Positions 1 through 9,302 of a DNA stretch of 64,000 bases are shown in pieces. A program made the position numbers and the translations under genes. The notes under the pieces are model-generated. The model was not told the DNA's origin and searched no databases. It saw only the letters and a program-made list of their open reading frames with translations. The stretch is from Glaciecola sp. XM2. GTDB lineage: Bacteria; Pseudomonadota; Gammaproteobacteria; Enterobacterales; Alteromonadaceae. How positions within the stretch are numbered: position 1 is the stretch's first letter; each line of letters begins with the position of its first letter. The stretch is from contig NZ_JAHEOJ010000020.1 of NCBI RefSeq assembly GCF_018595715.1, positions 248,001 through 312,000 on the forward strand, given 5' to 3'.

Positions 1-39
1 CGTGCAAATGCTCAGGGCTAAATGGTGTGCACAAAAAAA

Positions 40-56
40 GGCGCTACTATAGCGCC
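40..56 (-). terminator. rho-independent terminator of rpsU
   Basis: GGCGCTA and TAGCGCC arms form a short GC-rich hairpin. On the minus strand it is followed by a run of T (A-run at 33-39 on the plus strand). It lies 27 bases after the rpsU stop codon. Confidence 0.85.
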
Positions 57-83
57 TTTCTTGAAAACGATTGCTTGTTAAGC

Positions 84-299
84 TTAGTACAACTTAACGC
101 GGCGAGCGTTTTCACGCGCCAATTTTTTCATGTGACGTTTTTTGGCAGCAGCTTTTTTACGCTTGCGTTCCCAAGTCGGCTTTTCAAAAAACTCACGACG
201 ACGAACTTCTGACAATACGCCGGCTTTTTCACATGAACGCTTGAATCGTCTAAGTGCGATGTCAAACGGTTCGTTATCTCTTACTTTAACTATTGGCAT
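84..299 (-). CDS. rpsU: 30S ribosomal protein S21
   Basis: Small basic protein of 71 residues, the standard length of S21, a component of the small ribosomal subunit needed for efficient initiation. It begins [20 protein letters not shown] and has the Arg/Lys-rich C-terminal half expected of the family. A GAGGTGAG Shine-Dalgarno stretch precedes the start on the minus strand. In gammaproteobacteria rpsU is usually the first gene of the rpsU-dnaG-rpoD operon. Here a terminator follows directly and the next gene falls outside the window. It is divergent from tsaD, the usual gammaproteobacterial arrangement. Confidence 0.97.
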   Translation of the reverse strand: MPIVKVRDNEPFDIALRRFKRSCEKAGVLSEVRRREFFEKPTWERKRKKAAAKKRHMKKLARENARRVKLY

Positions 300-604
300 T
301 TAAATACTCACCTCAGGATATAAATCAACCGGGTATATCTGGATGCATAAGTCATTAACCATGCGTTAATTTACTTACCCGGGCTAAAAAATGGTGCGAA
401 ATAGTACTCTTTCCACGATGGCATGTAAAGGGAGTAAGCTAAATAATTAGGCGATTGTCGCAAAAAATTCATATATTTGACCCATCCACTCAATTGACCT
501 GTATAATTTCGCGGATTTTTCCTAAAAATGAAGCAAAACGAGTAGCAGTGTTTGAGAAATCTAATGCTACGGCAATAATCAATAGTGCATTAAAAGAGAA
601 TGAC
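300..604. promoter_or_regulatory. divergent rpsU/tsaD intergenic region
   Basis: About 305 bases between two divergent housekeeping genes. It holds the promoters for both. A 7-base inverted repeat, CCGGGTA at 329-335 and TACCCGG at 376-382, sits on the rpsU side. A possible sigma70 promoter for tsaD is TTGACC at 477-482 and TATAAT at 502-507, with a rather long 19-base spacer. The reading frame of tsaD stays open upstream to 455, but that extension has no similarity to TsaD and is treated as non-coding. Confidence 0.4.
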
Positions 605-1618
605 ATGAAAGTATTGGGAATTGAAACAAGTTGTGATGAAACCGGCATTGCTATTTATGATAGTGAGCAAGGTTTATTGGCGCATGAATTATATAGCCAA
701 GTAAAATTGCACGCTGATTACGGTGGCGTGGTGCCAGAGTTAGCTTCTCGTGACCATGTACGCAAAATCATCCCTCTTGTCCAGCGAACCCTTGCTTCAG
801 CGTCTTTATCAAAAGACGACATAGATGGTATCGCCTACACACGCGGACCTGGTTTAATTGGGGCGCTGCTAGTGGGCTCTTCTATGGCGCGTGCACTAGC
901 ATATGCGTGGCAAGTTCCTAGTATTGGTGTTCATCATATGGAAGGGCACCTATTAGCGCCTATGTTAGATGACAATGCGCCGGAGTTTCCATTTGTTGCT
1001 TTGCTAGTATCGGGTGGACACAGCATGATGGTCGATGTGCGAGGCATTGGTCAGTACACGGTACTTGGTGAATCGGTGGATGATGCAGCGGGCGAAGCCT
1101 TCGATAAAACCGCCAAGTTACTCGGCCTAGATTATCCTGGTGGTCCATTATTAGCTAAATTGGCCCAACAAGGTGAAAGCGGACATTATCAATTTCCCCG
1201 TCCCATGACCGACCGTCCTGGTTTAGATTTTAGTTTTAGCGGCTTAAAAACGTTTGCAGCTAACACAATAAGAAGCAGTGACGGTGAGCTGCAAACCCGA
1301 GCGAATATTGCAAAAGCGTTTGAAGAGGCAGTCGTTGATACGCTGCTGATAAAATGTAAGAGAGCGCTAAAGCAAACAGGATTGAAGCGTTTGGTCATGG
1401 CCGGTGGTGTAGCCGCCAATCAGCATTTGCGCGCATCGTTTGAGCAGGCCAGCAAGCATTCTGGTTTTGAAGTGTATTACCCGTCGTTTGAATATTGCAC
1501 AGACAATGGAGCGATGATCGCATACGCAGGTTGTCAGCGGCTAAATGCAGGAGAAACCACCGCGCTTGATGAAAAAGCAATGCCGCGTTGGCCGCTGGAG
1601 TCGCTTAGCGCCATTTAA
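605..1618 (+). CDS. tsaD: tRNA N6-adenosine threonylcarbamoyltransferase TsaD
   Basis: Catalytic subunit that transfers the threonylcarbamoyl group from threonylcarbamoyl-AMP to A37 of ANN-decoding tRNAs, working in the cytoplasm with TsaB and TsaE. Starting at the ATG at 605 gives 337 residues, the same length as the E. coli protein, with the typical opening [14 protein letters not shown]. The metal-binding HHMEGH motif is at residues 110-115, the nucleotide-binding SGGHS near 138, and the late CTDNGAMIA motif near 300. The frame extends 50 codons further upstream, but that part is not family sequence. The gene is divergent from rpsU. Confidence 0.97.
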   Translation: MKVLGIETSCDETGIAIYDSEQGLLAHELYSQVKLHADYGGVVPELASRDHVRKIIPLVQRTLASASLSKDDIDGIAYTRGPGLIGALLVGSSMARALAYAWQVPSIGVHHMEGHLLAPMLDDNAPEFPFVALLVSGGHSMMVDVRGIGQYTVLGESVDDAAGEAFDKTAKLLGLDYPGGPLLAKLAQQGESGHYQFPRPMTDRPGLDFSFSGLKTFAANTIRSSDGELQTRANIAKAFEEAVVDTLLIKCKRALKQTGLKRLVMAGGVAANQHLRASFEQASKHSGFEVYYPSFEYCTDNGAMIAYAGCQRLNAGETTALDEKAMPRWPLESLSAI

Positions 1619-1794
1619 TCTGCCTTAGCCTGCATATTTATACAACAAGCAGCAAAGAGTGAAGCTGACGTAAAACTGCACTGCAAGGATATACTTAAGC
1701 AAGTGATTCACGTTACACTAACGCCACACGACTAAAACGCACCAAAGTAACGCGCTAAAAACGTGTTGTGGTGTCAAACACACAAGCTATTTTC

Positions 1795-2160
1795 ATGGAT
1801 AAAGTCAAGATACAAGGGTTGACCCTGTATTCTCTTATTGGCGTTTACGATTTTGAACGCCTGCAAAAGCAACGCGTCACCGCAGACCTTGTGATGTATA
1901 CCGATTTAAGCAAAGCGGGGTTAAGTGATGATGTCGGCGATACCCTCGACTATGGCAAGGTCGCTCAGCGCATGGTAGACATTGCAGATGCATCTTCTTT
2001 CAAACTGTTAGAGGCGCTCGCCAATGCCATGGTTATCAGTATTTTTGACGAGTTTCCTGTGGAAAAACTACGTTTGAGTTTATACAAACCTGACATTTTG
2101 GATAATGCAGACAACGTGGGGATCAGTATTACTCGAGAGCGTCCTCACTCGTGCATGTAA
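1795..2160 (+). CDS. folB: dihydroneopterin aldolase FolB
   Basis: Folate pathway enzyme cleaving dihydroneopterin to hydroxymethyl-dihydropterin and glycolaldehyde. Starting at ATG 1795 gives 121 residues, close to the usual 120. Family motifs visible are GVYDFERLQKQ (with the conserved Glu), DTLDYGKVAQRM and the C-terminal KPDILDNADNVGI. Earlier GTG codons near 1768 would add nine residues without family similarity. The stop codon abuts folK, which catalyses the next step, and uppP follows with a 4-base overlap, so the three form an operon. Confidence 0.93.
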   Translation: MDKVKIQGLTLYSLIGVYDFERLQKQRVTADLVMYTDLSKAGLSDDVGDTLDYGKVAQRMVDIADASSFKLLEALANAMVISIFDEFPVEKLRLSLYKPDILDNADNVGISITRERPHSCM

Positions 2161-2162
2161 CT

Positions 2163-2678
2163 ATGAATGCTTCTCAACAACACTGCATTTTGATTAGTTC
2201 TGGCTCCAACATTGATAAGGAAGCCAATACGATAAAGGGGCTCGATGCTCTGCATCACGCCTTTGGTGAACTGACACTCTCTCCTGTTTATGAAAGCCAA
2301 TCTGTTGGATTTAAAGGAGATAACTTCTTTAATCTAGTGATCATGGCATATACAACGAAAAGCGTTAAACAAGTGTGTGCCATTCTCAAGAAAATTGAAG
2401 ATGATTGTGGGCGACTGCGCCAGTCTGAAAAATTTTCGCCGCGCACACTCGATTTAGATTTACTGACTTTTGATGACCTTGTGTGTGAACAGCCCGTTAG
2501 CCTGCCGCGAGATGAAATTACTCATAATGCTTTTGTCTTGCAGCCTATGGCAGATATCGCACCAGATCACGTGCATCCGTCTACGGGTAAAACGTACGCA
2601 CAAATGTGGCAACAATTTGATAAATCGAAACAGCGCCTTTGGGCTGTACCCTTTGCATGGAGCAACATGCCGTTATGA
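2163..2678 (+). CDS. folK: 2-amino-4-hydroxy-6-hydroxymethyldihydropteridine pyrophosphokinase FolK
   Basis: Transfers pyrophosphate from ATP to hydroxymethyl-dihydropterin, the step after FolB in folate synthesis. The HPPK signature is present as RTLDLDLLTFDDLV, preceded by the SSGSNIDKE N-terminal motif and followed by the PRDEITHNAFVLQP segment. From ATG 2163 the protein has 171 residues. A GTG at 2151 inside the end of folB is an alternative start. The TGA stop overlaps the uppP start codon (ATGA), which suggests translational coupling. Confidence 0.94.
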   Translation: MNASQQHCILISSGSNIDKEANTIKGLDALHHAFGELTLSPVYESQSVGFKGDNFFNLVIMAYTTKSVKQVCAILKKIEDDCGRLRQSEKFSPRTLDLDLLTFDDLVCEQPVSLPRDEITHNAFVLQPMADIAPDHVHPSTGKTYAQMWQQFDKSKQRLWAVPFAWSNMPL

Positions 2679-3475
2679 CATTATACGAAATCATTATTCT
2701 GGCAATCATTCAGGGATTGACAGAGTTTTTACCCATATCCAGTTCAGCCCATCTCATTTTGCCTGAACAGCTTTTGGGTTGGCGCAGTCAAGGACTGGCT
2801 TTTGATGTTGCCGTGCACGTAGGTAGCTTGTTGGCGGTCATTATTTATTTTCGCCATGACGTATGGCGCCTTGCACTTGCATGGCTAAGCCATGGCTTTA
2901 GCAAACAACAAAGCTCCGATAGCCGTTTAGCATGGTGGGTGGTGATAGGCACTATACCTGCTGGCCTATTTGGATTTTTGATGAAAGATTGGATTGAGTT
3001 GAATGCTAGATCAGCGTTGATTATTGCAATAACGACGATTGTGTTTGGGTTGTTACTTTGGTACGCCGACGCAAAAGCGACACAACGCAAGACAATCGAT
3101 AAAATAACCTTCAAAGATTCATTATTTATTGGTCTTGCGCAAGCCATGGCTATTATTCCCGGCACTTCCCGCTCAGGTGTTACGATGACCGCCGGTTTGA
3201 TGCTAGGGCTTGATAGGCAGAGCGCTGCGCGTTTTTCGTTTTTATTATCTATGCCTATTATTCTTGCGGCAGGCTTGTTCTCCGCACTTGATTTACTCGA
3301 AGCAAAAACAGCGGTGGATTGGTCAGCATTGCTCTATGGCGCTGGTTTCTCGTTTGTCGCTGCGTACTTGTGCATCCATCTATTTCTAAGCTGGATTTCA
3401 AGAATTGGGATGTTGCCATTTGTTATCTATCGCTTGATTTTAGGTGTGGTACTGCTCATTTTTGTGTTTTATTAA
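2675..3475 (+). CDS. uppP: undecaprenyl-diphosphatase UppP (BacA)
   Basis: Inner-membrane phosphatase that recycles undecaprenyl diphosphate to the monophosphate lipid carrier used for peptidoglycan and other envelope polymers; overproduction gives bacitracin resistance. The protein has 266 residues (E. coli 273) and is almost entirely hydrophobic. Both catalytic loops are visible: the Glu-rich TEFLPISSSAHLILP near the N-terminus and PGTSRSGVTMTAG in the middle. The ATG at 2675 overlaps the folK stop. The longer upstream frame to 2639 lies inside folK and is rejected. Confidence 0.95.
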   Translation: MTLYEIIILAIIQGLTEFLPISSSAHLILPEQLLGWRSQGLAFDVAVHVGSLLAVIIYFRHDVWRLALAWLSHGFSKQQSSDSRLAWWVVIGTIPAGLFGFLMKDWIELNARSALIIAITTIVFGLLLWYADAKATQRKTIDKITFKDSLFIGLAQAMAIIPGTSRSGVTMTAGLMLGLDRQSAARFSFLLSMPIILAAGLFSALDLLEAKTAVDWSALLYGAGFSFVAAYLCIHLFLSWISRIGMLPFVIYRLILGVVLLIFVFY

Positions 3476-3594
3476 ACGCATATAAAATTTGCGCATAGAG
3501 CCTTAGCAAAACTATGCTTGATACAGTGTATTGCTAAGTGCCATATTAAAGCGCTTACCAGAGCAGATTTTCTACCTTACAAATAGGAATAAAA

Positions 3595-3960
3595 ATGTCT
3601 GAAACAATCTTCACAAAAATTATAAAAAAAGAAATTCCTGCCGATATCCTGTTTGAGGATGACAGAGTGCTAGCGTTTAACGATATAAATGCACAAGCAC
3701 CCATTCATTTTTTGGTAATCCCGAAAAAGCCCATTGCCACTACCAACGACATCGCGCCAGAGGATGAAGCAGTTGTAGGGTACATGCATCGAGTTGCGGC
3801 AAAAGTCGCATCAGATTTAGGTGTAGCAACGCAGGGTTATCGAACGGTTATGAACTGTAATCAACATGGCGGACAGACCGTTTACCACATACACTTACAC
3901 GTGCTTGCCGGTAAACCGTTAGGATGGCCGCCATATACAGAAAAACTCAAAGTTGAGTAA
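3595..3960 (+). CDS. hinT: HIT-family purine nucleoside phosphoramidase HinT
   Basis: Histidine-triad hydrolase of 121 residues that cleaves nucleoside phosphoramidates such as aminoacyl-AMP adducts. The triad is clear as HIHLHVLAG with His98, His100 and His102. The N-terminal FTKIIKKEIPADILFEDD is typical of HinT. An AAATAGGAA ribosome-binding site precedes the start. It is a single gene, separated from uppP by 119 bases and from the HDOD gene by about 100. Confidence 0.94.
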   Translation: MSETIFTKIIKKEIPADILFEDDRVLAFNDINAQAPIHFLVIPKKPIATTNDIAPEDEAVVGYMHRVAAKVASDLGVATQGYRTVMNCNQHGGQTVYHIHLHVLAGKPLGWPPYTEKLKVE

Positions 3961-4064
3961 TTGATACAGCATTATTTGTAGAGTAAGGGACTTACGCTCA
4001 TCTATTGATGCTGGTACTCACAGGATTTGATACTTATTTATCTTTAGGAAATTAAGGCTTTTTC

Positions 4065-4898
4065 ATGTCAACACAAAACGCTCTGCTGACCATCTTGGTT
4101 GAAAAAATTAATAATGACACGCTGGTCCTTCCGACGTTGCCTGCTATTGCGATTAAAGTGCGCAGAGCAGCAGATGATCCCGATGTTAACCTCAATACTA
4201 TGGCTGAAGTGGTAGGGCAAGACCCGTCACTCAGTGCGCGTATGATTAAAATTTCAAACTCAGCGTACCTTGGTAGGGAAGTCAAAGTGGTTTCTACAAG
4301 CCAAGCGGTAACGCGTATTGGTTTGTTTCAGGTAAAAAACATTGCCACCGCGCTTGCTATGGAGCAGCTATTCGTATCAAAAAACGAAGTTGTGAAACAG
4401 TACATGGCGAAAAAGTGGGGAGATATTACCAACATCGTGGGTAATGCAATGGCGGCGATGGTAATTTATCAACGCGCGAAAAAAGATAAGAGTTTAAGTT
4501 TAGACACAATGACTTTATCAGCACTCGTAGCCGATATAGGTGCGTTACCGGTACTCACAGAGGCCGAGCGTCATGATAGCGTGTTTGCTAACCCTGCCTT
4601 TTTAGATGTTGCTATCAATAAACTAGCAAGTCGTATTGGTGGCAGTATCATGCGTGAATGGAAGTTTAATGAAGTATTTATCGAGTGCGCAGAACATTGG
4701 AGAAATTTTGATTATGTTCCCCATGAGGTCAGCTATATTGATTTTGTGCGAGTAGGCGCAGCGTTAGCAAACCTATGCGATACGCCCGATGAAGTGTTAA
4801 CGCAAGCGCAAAAACGCGGATTGTTTAACGATATAGACGAGCTACAAACTGACGAGTTTATTGAACTAAGAGACAACGCGAAGGCATTGTTCTCCTAA
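4065..4898 (+). CDS. HDOD domain protein
   Basis: Protein of 277 residues with a single HDOD domain spanning roughly residues 19-225, recognisable by LPTLPAIAIKVRRAADDP, the QDPSLSARMIKISNSAY stretch and an SQAVTRIGL motif. HDOD domains resemble inactivated HD phosphohydrolases and usually act in signal transduction. There is no attached EAL, GGDEF or receiver domain, so the partner is unknown. It is monocistronic, ending in a bidirectional terminator shared with rdgC. Confidence 0.88.
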   Translation: MSTQNALLTILVEKINNDTLVLPTLPAIAIKVRRAADDPDVNLNTMAEVVGQDPSLSARMIKISNSAYLGREVKVVSTSQAVTRIGLFQVKNIATALAMEQLFVSKNEVVKQYMAKKWGDITNIVGNAMAAMVIYQRAKKDKSLSLDTMTLSALVADIGALPVLTEAERHDSVFANPAFLDVAINKLASRIGGSIMREWKFNEVFIECAEHWRNFDYVPHEVSYIDFVRVGAALANLCDTPDEVLTQAQKRGLFNDIDELQTDEFIELRDNAKALFS

Positions 4899-4945
4899 CA
4901 AAAGAGCTCGAGGCTATGGCAAGTGCCGTAAACGTAAATATAAAA

Positions 4946-4967
4946 AACCCAATCTTATGATTGGGTT
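4946..4967. terminator. bidirectional terminator between HDOD gene and rdgC
   Basis: AACCCAATC and GATTGGGTT arms with a short loop, an A-run on the left and a T-run on the right, so it can stop transcription from both converging genes. Confidence 0.9.
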
Positions 4968-4975
4968 TTTGCATA

Positions 4976-5872
4976 TTAGGCCTCTTGTAAATCAAACATT
5001 GTCTTTAGGTCACGCACAAAAGCATCAATTTCAGCACTGAACAAACTAAAATCGGCATCTAAGCGTGCCTGAAGTTCATCTTTGCCAATATCTTCGTTTT
5101 GCTGTTTGACGATGTCGGTGAATTTTAGGCGTTTAATTGATAAGTCTTCTGCAATAATGCAGGTCAATTTATCTTGATACGCGATAGCAAGTTTTTGTAC
5201 CCACATGCCCGCTTGGATGTGCGCGAGAATTTCATCAGCATCTAAGTTATGTTGCTTACAACGAATAATGCCGCCGTCTTGTGCTGGAGATTTAAATTCT
5301 GCTTCATCTAACAGTTCAATACCTTGTGGTGCGTCTTTTAAGAGCCACGAGGTTAATACTTCTTGTTGTTGCGACTTCGCTAAAGGCACTACTGGCAGCG
5401 AGCCTAGGCATTTTCTTAGGCAGGCTAAGAAAACTTCAGCTGCGCCATCGGAGCTTGCATCAACCACAACGATTTGCTCATCTAAACTCACATAGCCGTT
5501 AATAAAGCCATGCTTATTGAACGCACGCGGCAACAACCTTTGCACAACTTCTTCCTTTAAGTCTTTTTGCGCTTTTTTCCCTACCGGTGAACCGGTTTCA
5601 TTTTCAATCTGTGAGACCTTTTCGGCCAGCTCTGCGTTAACCACGCTTGCAGGTAAGATTTTGTCCTCGCGCTTTAAGGTAAACCAATAAGCGTTCGAAG
5701 ATTGAAGGTAAAGCGCTTCCCCTTTAGGTACAGGGGAAACAAAGCCCATGCTCGATATCTCTTGAGCGGAGCAATGACGAAACGGCATGCTTTCAAGCAT
5801 GTTGTCTAATTGCGCATTGTCGAAAGTGAAATCTTGGGTAAAACGATATATTTTTAAATTTTTAAACCACAT
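4976..5872 (-). CDS. rdgC: recombination-associated protein RdgC
   Basis: Nucleoid-associated, ring-forming DNA-binding protein that restrains RecA-mediated recombination. Starting at the ATG at 5872, the sequence opens MWFKNLKIYRFTQDF, matching the conserved N-terminus of the family, and gives 298 residues (E. coli 303). The upstream frame to 5917 lacks family sequence. The C-terminal part contains the basic KRLKFTD segment. It converges on the HDOD gene and is divergent from phoB. Confidence 0.93.
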   Translation of the reverse strand: MWFKNLKIYRFTQDFTFDNAQLDNMLESMPFRHCSAQEISSMGFVSPVPKGEALYLQSSNAYWFTLKREDKILPASVVNAELAEKVSQIENETGSPVGKKAQKDLKEEVVQRLLPRAFNKHGFINGYVSLDEQIVVVDASSDGAAEVFLACLRKCLGSLPVVPLAKSQQQEVLTSWLLKDAPQGIELLDEAEFKSPAQDGGIIRCKQHNLDADEILAHIQAGMWVQKLAIAYQDKLTCIIAEDLSIKRLKFTDIVKQQNEDIGKDELQARLDADFSLFSAEIDAFVRDLKTMFDLQEA

Positions 5873-6035
5873 GATGCTAGGGAGCTTCCTGTAAAAAACG
5901 ACGCGAGAGGTTAACAAGACGATGCCGACGGGTCAAAAGCAAATCGACATATTGTCATCAAAAAGACATTTAATTGCACTGAATGCGTACATAAGTGCAC
6001 ATAATCGGTCTATTACTTGACATCTTTATCGCTTT

Positions 6036-6053
6036 GTTTCATAAAACTGTCAC
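6036..6053 (+). promoter_or_regulatory. Pho box upstream of phoB
   Basis: GTTTCATAAAACTGTCAC matches 15 of 18 positions of the E. coli Pho box (two CTGTCAT-type 7-mers spaced by 4). A TAATAAT -10-like element follows 10 bases later at 6063-6069, the geometry expected when PhoB replaces a -35 element. It ends 49 bases before phoB. A weaker half site, TTGTCAT, lies at 5952-5958. This suggests phoB autoregulation. Confidence 0.85.
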
Positions 6054-6102
6054 AGATGACTCTAATAATACGGACAAATTTTTGATGACACGAGTGAAAA
6101 AA

Positions 6103-6792
6103 ATGTCGCGTAAAATACTTTTAGTCGAAGATGAAGCGCCGATTAGGGACATGTTAAGCTTTGTTTTAGAGCAGGCGGGATTTGCTGTAGACGAGGCTGA
6201 AGACTATGACATTGGACTTGAAAAAATTAAAGAACCTTATCCAGACCTTATTTTACTTGACTGGATGTTGCCTGGCGGCAGTGGTGTGCAGTTAGCAAAA
6301 AAGCTCAAAACTCATGAGTATGCAAAGGACATCCCTATCATTATGCTCACCGCGCGAAGCGAAGAAGATGATAAAATCCGTGGACTCGAGTCAGGTGCTG
6401 ACGATTATATAACTAAGCCATTTTCACCAAAAGAGTTGGTTGCGCGAATTAAAGCGGTAATGCGTCGCGTAACGCCTACGTCGAAAGAAGAACCCATCGA
6501 ATTTAACGGACTTGTGCTAGAGCCTGTTTCCCATCGTGTTACTAGTAATGATGAAGCGGTGGACATGGGGCCCACTGAGTTTAAATTGTTACACTTTTTC
6601 ATGAGTCACCCAGAGCGTGTCTACAGCCGCGAGCTGCTGCTTGATAATGTCTGGGGAACGAATGTGTATGTCGAAGATCGCACCGTGGATGTGCATATCA
6701 GGCGCTTACGTAAAGCGATTTCAAAACACGGACACGATTCAATGATCCAAACAGTGAGAGGATCAGGTTATCGTTTTTCTGTCAAAATTTAG
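6103..6792 (+). CDS. phoB: phosphate regulon response regulator PhoB
   Basis: OmpR-type response regulator that activates phosphate-starvation genes by binding Pho boxes. From ATG 6103 it has 229 residues, the E. coli length. The receiver domain has the acidic pair near residue 10, phosphoacceptor Asp53 in [10 protein letters not shown], Thr83 in MLTARSEED and Lys105 in [11 protein letters not shown]. The winged-helix DNA-binding domain follows ([30 protein letters not shown]). Upstream in-frame starts at 5995, 6085 and 6094 are less likely because they add non-family residues. phoR begins 34 bases downstream. Confidence 0.96.
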   Translation: MSRKILLVEDEAPIRDMLSFVLEQAGFAVDEAEDYDIGLEKIKEPYPDLILLDWMLPGGSGVQLAKKLKTHEYAKDIPIIMLTARSEEDDKIRGLESGADDYITKPFSPKELVARIKAVMRRVTPTSKEEPIEFNGLVLEPVSHRVTSNDEAVDMGPTEFKLLHFFMSHPERVYSRELLLDNVWGTNVYVEDRTVDVHIRRLRKAISKHGHDSMIQTVRGSGYRFSVKI

Positions 6793-6826
6793 TTTCTGTC
6801 TGAGCTCGGCTTAGGTTCGAAACAGT

Positions 6827-8137
6827 ATGTATTACCATCAATCGTGGTCAAAGACCTTTATTCGTTTTGCGCTCTTAGTTGGTGCCAGCATCGCTGTGGG
6901 CTTGTATCTTGGCGAGCTACTGTTGGTCATGCTTATCTTCGCCGGTGCTTTACTGCTTTATAATTATATTCATTTGTATCGTTTGACTAAATGGTTGTGG
7001 CATAGCCGGACCATGTCGCCTCCTAGTGCTCCTGGCATATGGCACCATATCTACGAAGGCATATATTTTCTTCAACGCCGCAATCGTAACAAGCGTAAAA
7101 ACTTAGGTGAGCTAGTCAAGCGTTTCAGAGAAGGCTCTGAAGCGCTGCCAGACGCGGTCGTTGTCATAGATAAGCAGGCTAGAATAATGTGGTGTAATCG
7201 CAACGCACGCATTGAACTTGGCCTTCGCTGGCCAGACGATAATGGCCGTCGTATTGATAATTTGATTCGCCACCCTCGATTTATTGAGTTTATGGAAAGC
7301 GATGATTATCAATATCCGGTGGAAATTCCCGCGCCTACCAACCCACACAAAACATTCGAATTTAGGATGATGGAGTATGGTGAAGACCAGTTTTTGTTGA
7401 TTGTACGTGACGTCTCTCGAGTGTCTCATTTAGAGGAGATGCGCAAAGACTTTGTCGCTAACGTGTCTCATGAACTCAAAACGCCGTTAACTGTTATCAA
7501 TGGGTACTTGGAGGTACTAGCCTCTAGCACAGAAGATGCCCCGCCGATTGTAAATAAAGCATTGTCAGAAATGGGCACCCAAACAAAGCGTATGCAAAAT
7601 TTGATTGAAGACTTGTTGGTGTTATCACGCATTGAATCAAGCGGTGAGCGTATCTTCGAAAAAGTGATTGATATGCACGCAATGCTTAAACAAATTCAAA
7701 TGGAAGCGGCAGCGCTTAACAAAGAAAAACACCATGAGATTATCTTTAAGGTTGACCCAGATTTAAAAGTATTCGGCGTTGAGACTGAAATGCGCAGCGC
7801 ATGCTCTAACCTGATTTTCAATGCAATACACTACACGCCGCCAAAAGGCAAAATTGAGGTGATCTTTAAACGGCGCTCAAATGGTGCATATTTTGGTGTG
7901 AAAGATAACGGTGATGGTATTGATGAAAAACATCTTCGCCGACTGACTGAACGCTTTTATCGCGTCGATAAAGCCAGATCTAGGAAGACCGGTGGTTCAG
8001 GATTGGGCTTATCTATTGTGAAACATGTCCTACACCATCATAATACACTTTTGGAAGTCGAGAGTAAGGTAGGCAAAGGGAGTGAATTTTCTTTTCTGTT
8101 ACCCGCTGAATTGGTTGCGTTGGAAGAAACCGATTAA
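6827..8137 (+). CDS. phoR: phosphate regulon sensor histidine kinase PhoR
   Basis: Inner-membrane histidine kinase of 436 residues that phosphorylates PhoB under phosphate limitation. It has two N-terminal membrane segments (about 10-28 and 30-48), a PAS region (about 100-200), the HisKA box FVANVSHELKTPL with phosphoacceptor His215 (E. coli His213), and an HATPase domain with N-box NLIFNAIHYTPP, GVKDNGDGID and SGLGLSIVKHV. It is co-transcribed with phoB, and the following PstS-like gene begins inside its 3' end. Confidence 0.96.
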   Translation: MYYHQSWSKTFIRFALLVGASIAVGLYLGELLLVMLIFAGALLLYNYIHLYRLTKWLWHSRTMSPPSAPGIWHHIYEGIYFLQRRNRNKRKNLGELVKRFREGSEALPDAVVVIDKQARIMWCNRNARIELGLRWPDDNGRRIDNLIRHPRFIEFMESDDYQYPVEIPAPTNPHKTFEFRMMEYGEDQFLLIVRDVSRVSHLEEMRKDFVANVSHELKTPLTVINGYLEVLASSTEDAPPIVNKALSEMGTQTKRMQNLIEDLLVLSRIESSGERIFEKVIDMHAMLKQIQMEAAALNKEKHHEIIFKVDPDLKVFGVETEMRSACSNLIFNAIHYTPPKGKIEVIFKRRSNGAYFGVKDNGDGIDEKHLRRLTERFYRVDKARSRKTGGSGLGLSIVKHVLHHHNTLLEVESKVGKGSEFSFLLPAELVALEETD

Positions 8138-9176
8138 TATCAAACGGTACGCTCATCAATTGGCCTCGGTGTGCATCTTGGCGCTTATGATGGTAGCACC
8201 AACTGGGGCGCAATCACCTTCGACTGAGCAAGAGAATAATGAACGTCTCTCATTAGAAATAGCTGATGTGCAAGACGCAAACAACCTAGTCTTTGATTAT
8301 CGTTCTACGCCAGGTGTGTATGGCAGCATTACTTCCATAGGTTCAGATACACTAGCAAATTTAGTTTCGCTTTGGGCTGAGCAGTTTCAGCGTTTATACC
8401 CTCATGTAAAGTTTCAAATTCAAGCGTCTGGTTCTGCGACCGCTTCACAAGCCCTCACACAGGGAACTGCGAGTATTGGCCCTATGTCGCGAGCACTTAC
8501 GTTAACCGAAATCCAGCGTTTTACGCGCCAGTATGGCTATCCGCCCACCAGCTTAATTGTCGCGATTGATGCGATGGCGATTTACGTTGAGAAAAATAAT
8601 CCTCTGCAACAACTTAGCTTAGAGCAGATAGACGCAATCTTCTCAATGACCCGCTTCTGCGGTGGGGCTCGTGAAATTCGTACTTGGCAAGCGTTGAATA
8701 TAGGTAAGTTTGGACAAACACGCACTATCCAGGTGTTTGGTCGTAACTCAGCGTCGGGTACCTATGATTTGTTTAAGAGTCTTGCACTGTGTGATGGTGA
8801 CTACTATACCGCTGTCAATGAGATGCCAAGTTCGTCATCGGTCGTGCAATCCGTTGCCTCGAGTATTGGTGGAATAGGGTATGCAGCTCTAGGGCATGGT
8901 AATACCGATGTAAAAGCATTGGCAATTGGTCAAGCAAACGGCGCATATTACGCACCTAATGCGCAGAATATTACCGCAGGTAAATATCCTTTTACGCGCT
9001 ACCTTTACATTGTTGTCAACAAGCCCCCCAATGAACCGCTTCCAACCCTCGAAAGAAGTTTCTTAGCCTTTATACTTTCTGAGGAAGGGCAAAGTATTGT
9101 GCAAGAGGGAAACTATTACCCCGTAACCGGATTGTTGCTCAATCAGCAAAGACGATTAATAAACAATAATCAATAA
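8082..9176 (+). CDS. PstS-family periplasmic phosphate-binding protein
   Basis: Substrate-binding protein of 364 residues with a PstS/PBP-like fold (SITSIGSDTLANLVSLWAEQF, ASGSATASQALTQG, FGRNSASGTYDLFK, ending in LSEEGQSIVQEGNYYPV). A signal peptide covers about residues 20-43 (LASVCILALMMVAPTGAQS) after an unusually long basic n-region. There is no lipobox. The GTG start overlaps the end of phoR by 56 bases, and purine-rich AAGGT and AAAGGGA lie just upstream. No pst ABC genes are nearby. Position directly after phoBR, and absence of transporter partners, suggest a separate role in phosphate capture or sensing; that part is inference. Confidence 0.85.
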   Translation: MNFLFCYPLNWLRWKKPINIKRYAHQLASVCILALMMVAPTGAQSPSTEQENNERLSLEIADVQDANNLVFDYRSTPGVYGSITSIGSDTLANLVSLWAEQFQRLYPHVKFQIQASGSATASQALTQGTASIGPMSRALTLTEIQRFTRQYGYPPTSLIVAIDAMAIYVEKNNPLQQLSLEQIDAIFSMTRFCGGAREIRTWQALNIGKFGQTRTIQVFGRNSASGTYDLFKSLALCDGDYYTAVNEMPSSSSVVQSVASSIGGIGYAALGHGNTDVKALAIGQANGAYYAPNAQNITAGKYPFTRYLYIVVNKPPNEPLPTLERSFLAFILSEEGQSIVQEGNYYPVTGLLLNQQRRLINNNQ

Positions 9177-9221
9177 AAACAAAGATTTAAACTATTGTGA
9201 AGGTTTTGTGAAACTGTGTTT

Positions 9222-9239
9222 ATGTAACAAAACTGTCAC
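9222..9239 (+). promoter_or_regulatory. Pho box upstream of the repeat lipoprotein gene
   Basis: ATGTAACAAAACTGTCAC matches 14 of 18 positions of the Pho consensus, with a perfect second half. GATAAT at 9248-9253 follows after 8 bases as a -10-like element. It ends 63 bases before the start codon. The CTGTGTT at 9214-9220 resembles a further repeat unit. Confidence 0.8.
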
Positions 9240-9302
9240 CTAACTGAGATAATCTCGTTCGCGTTTCCTTATACTTACTCATCTATTGATTGGAGAGCTC
9301 GA

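Noticed and set aside
455-604. In-frame N-terminal extension of tsaD
   Set aside because: The extra 50 residues do not resemble TsaD, a possible promoter lies inside, and the ATG at 605 gives the exact family length and N-terminus.
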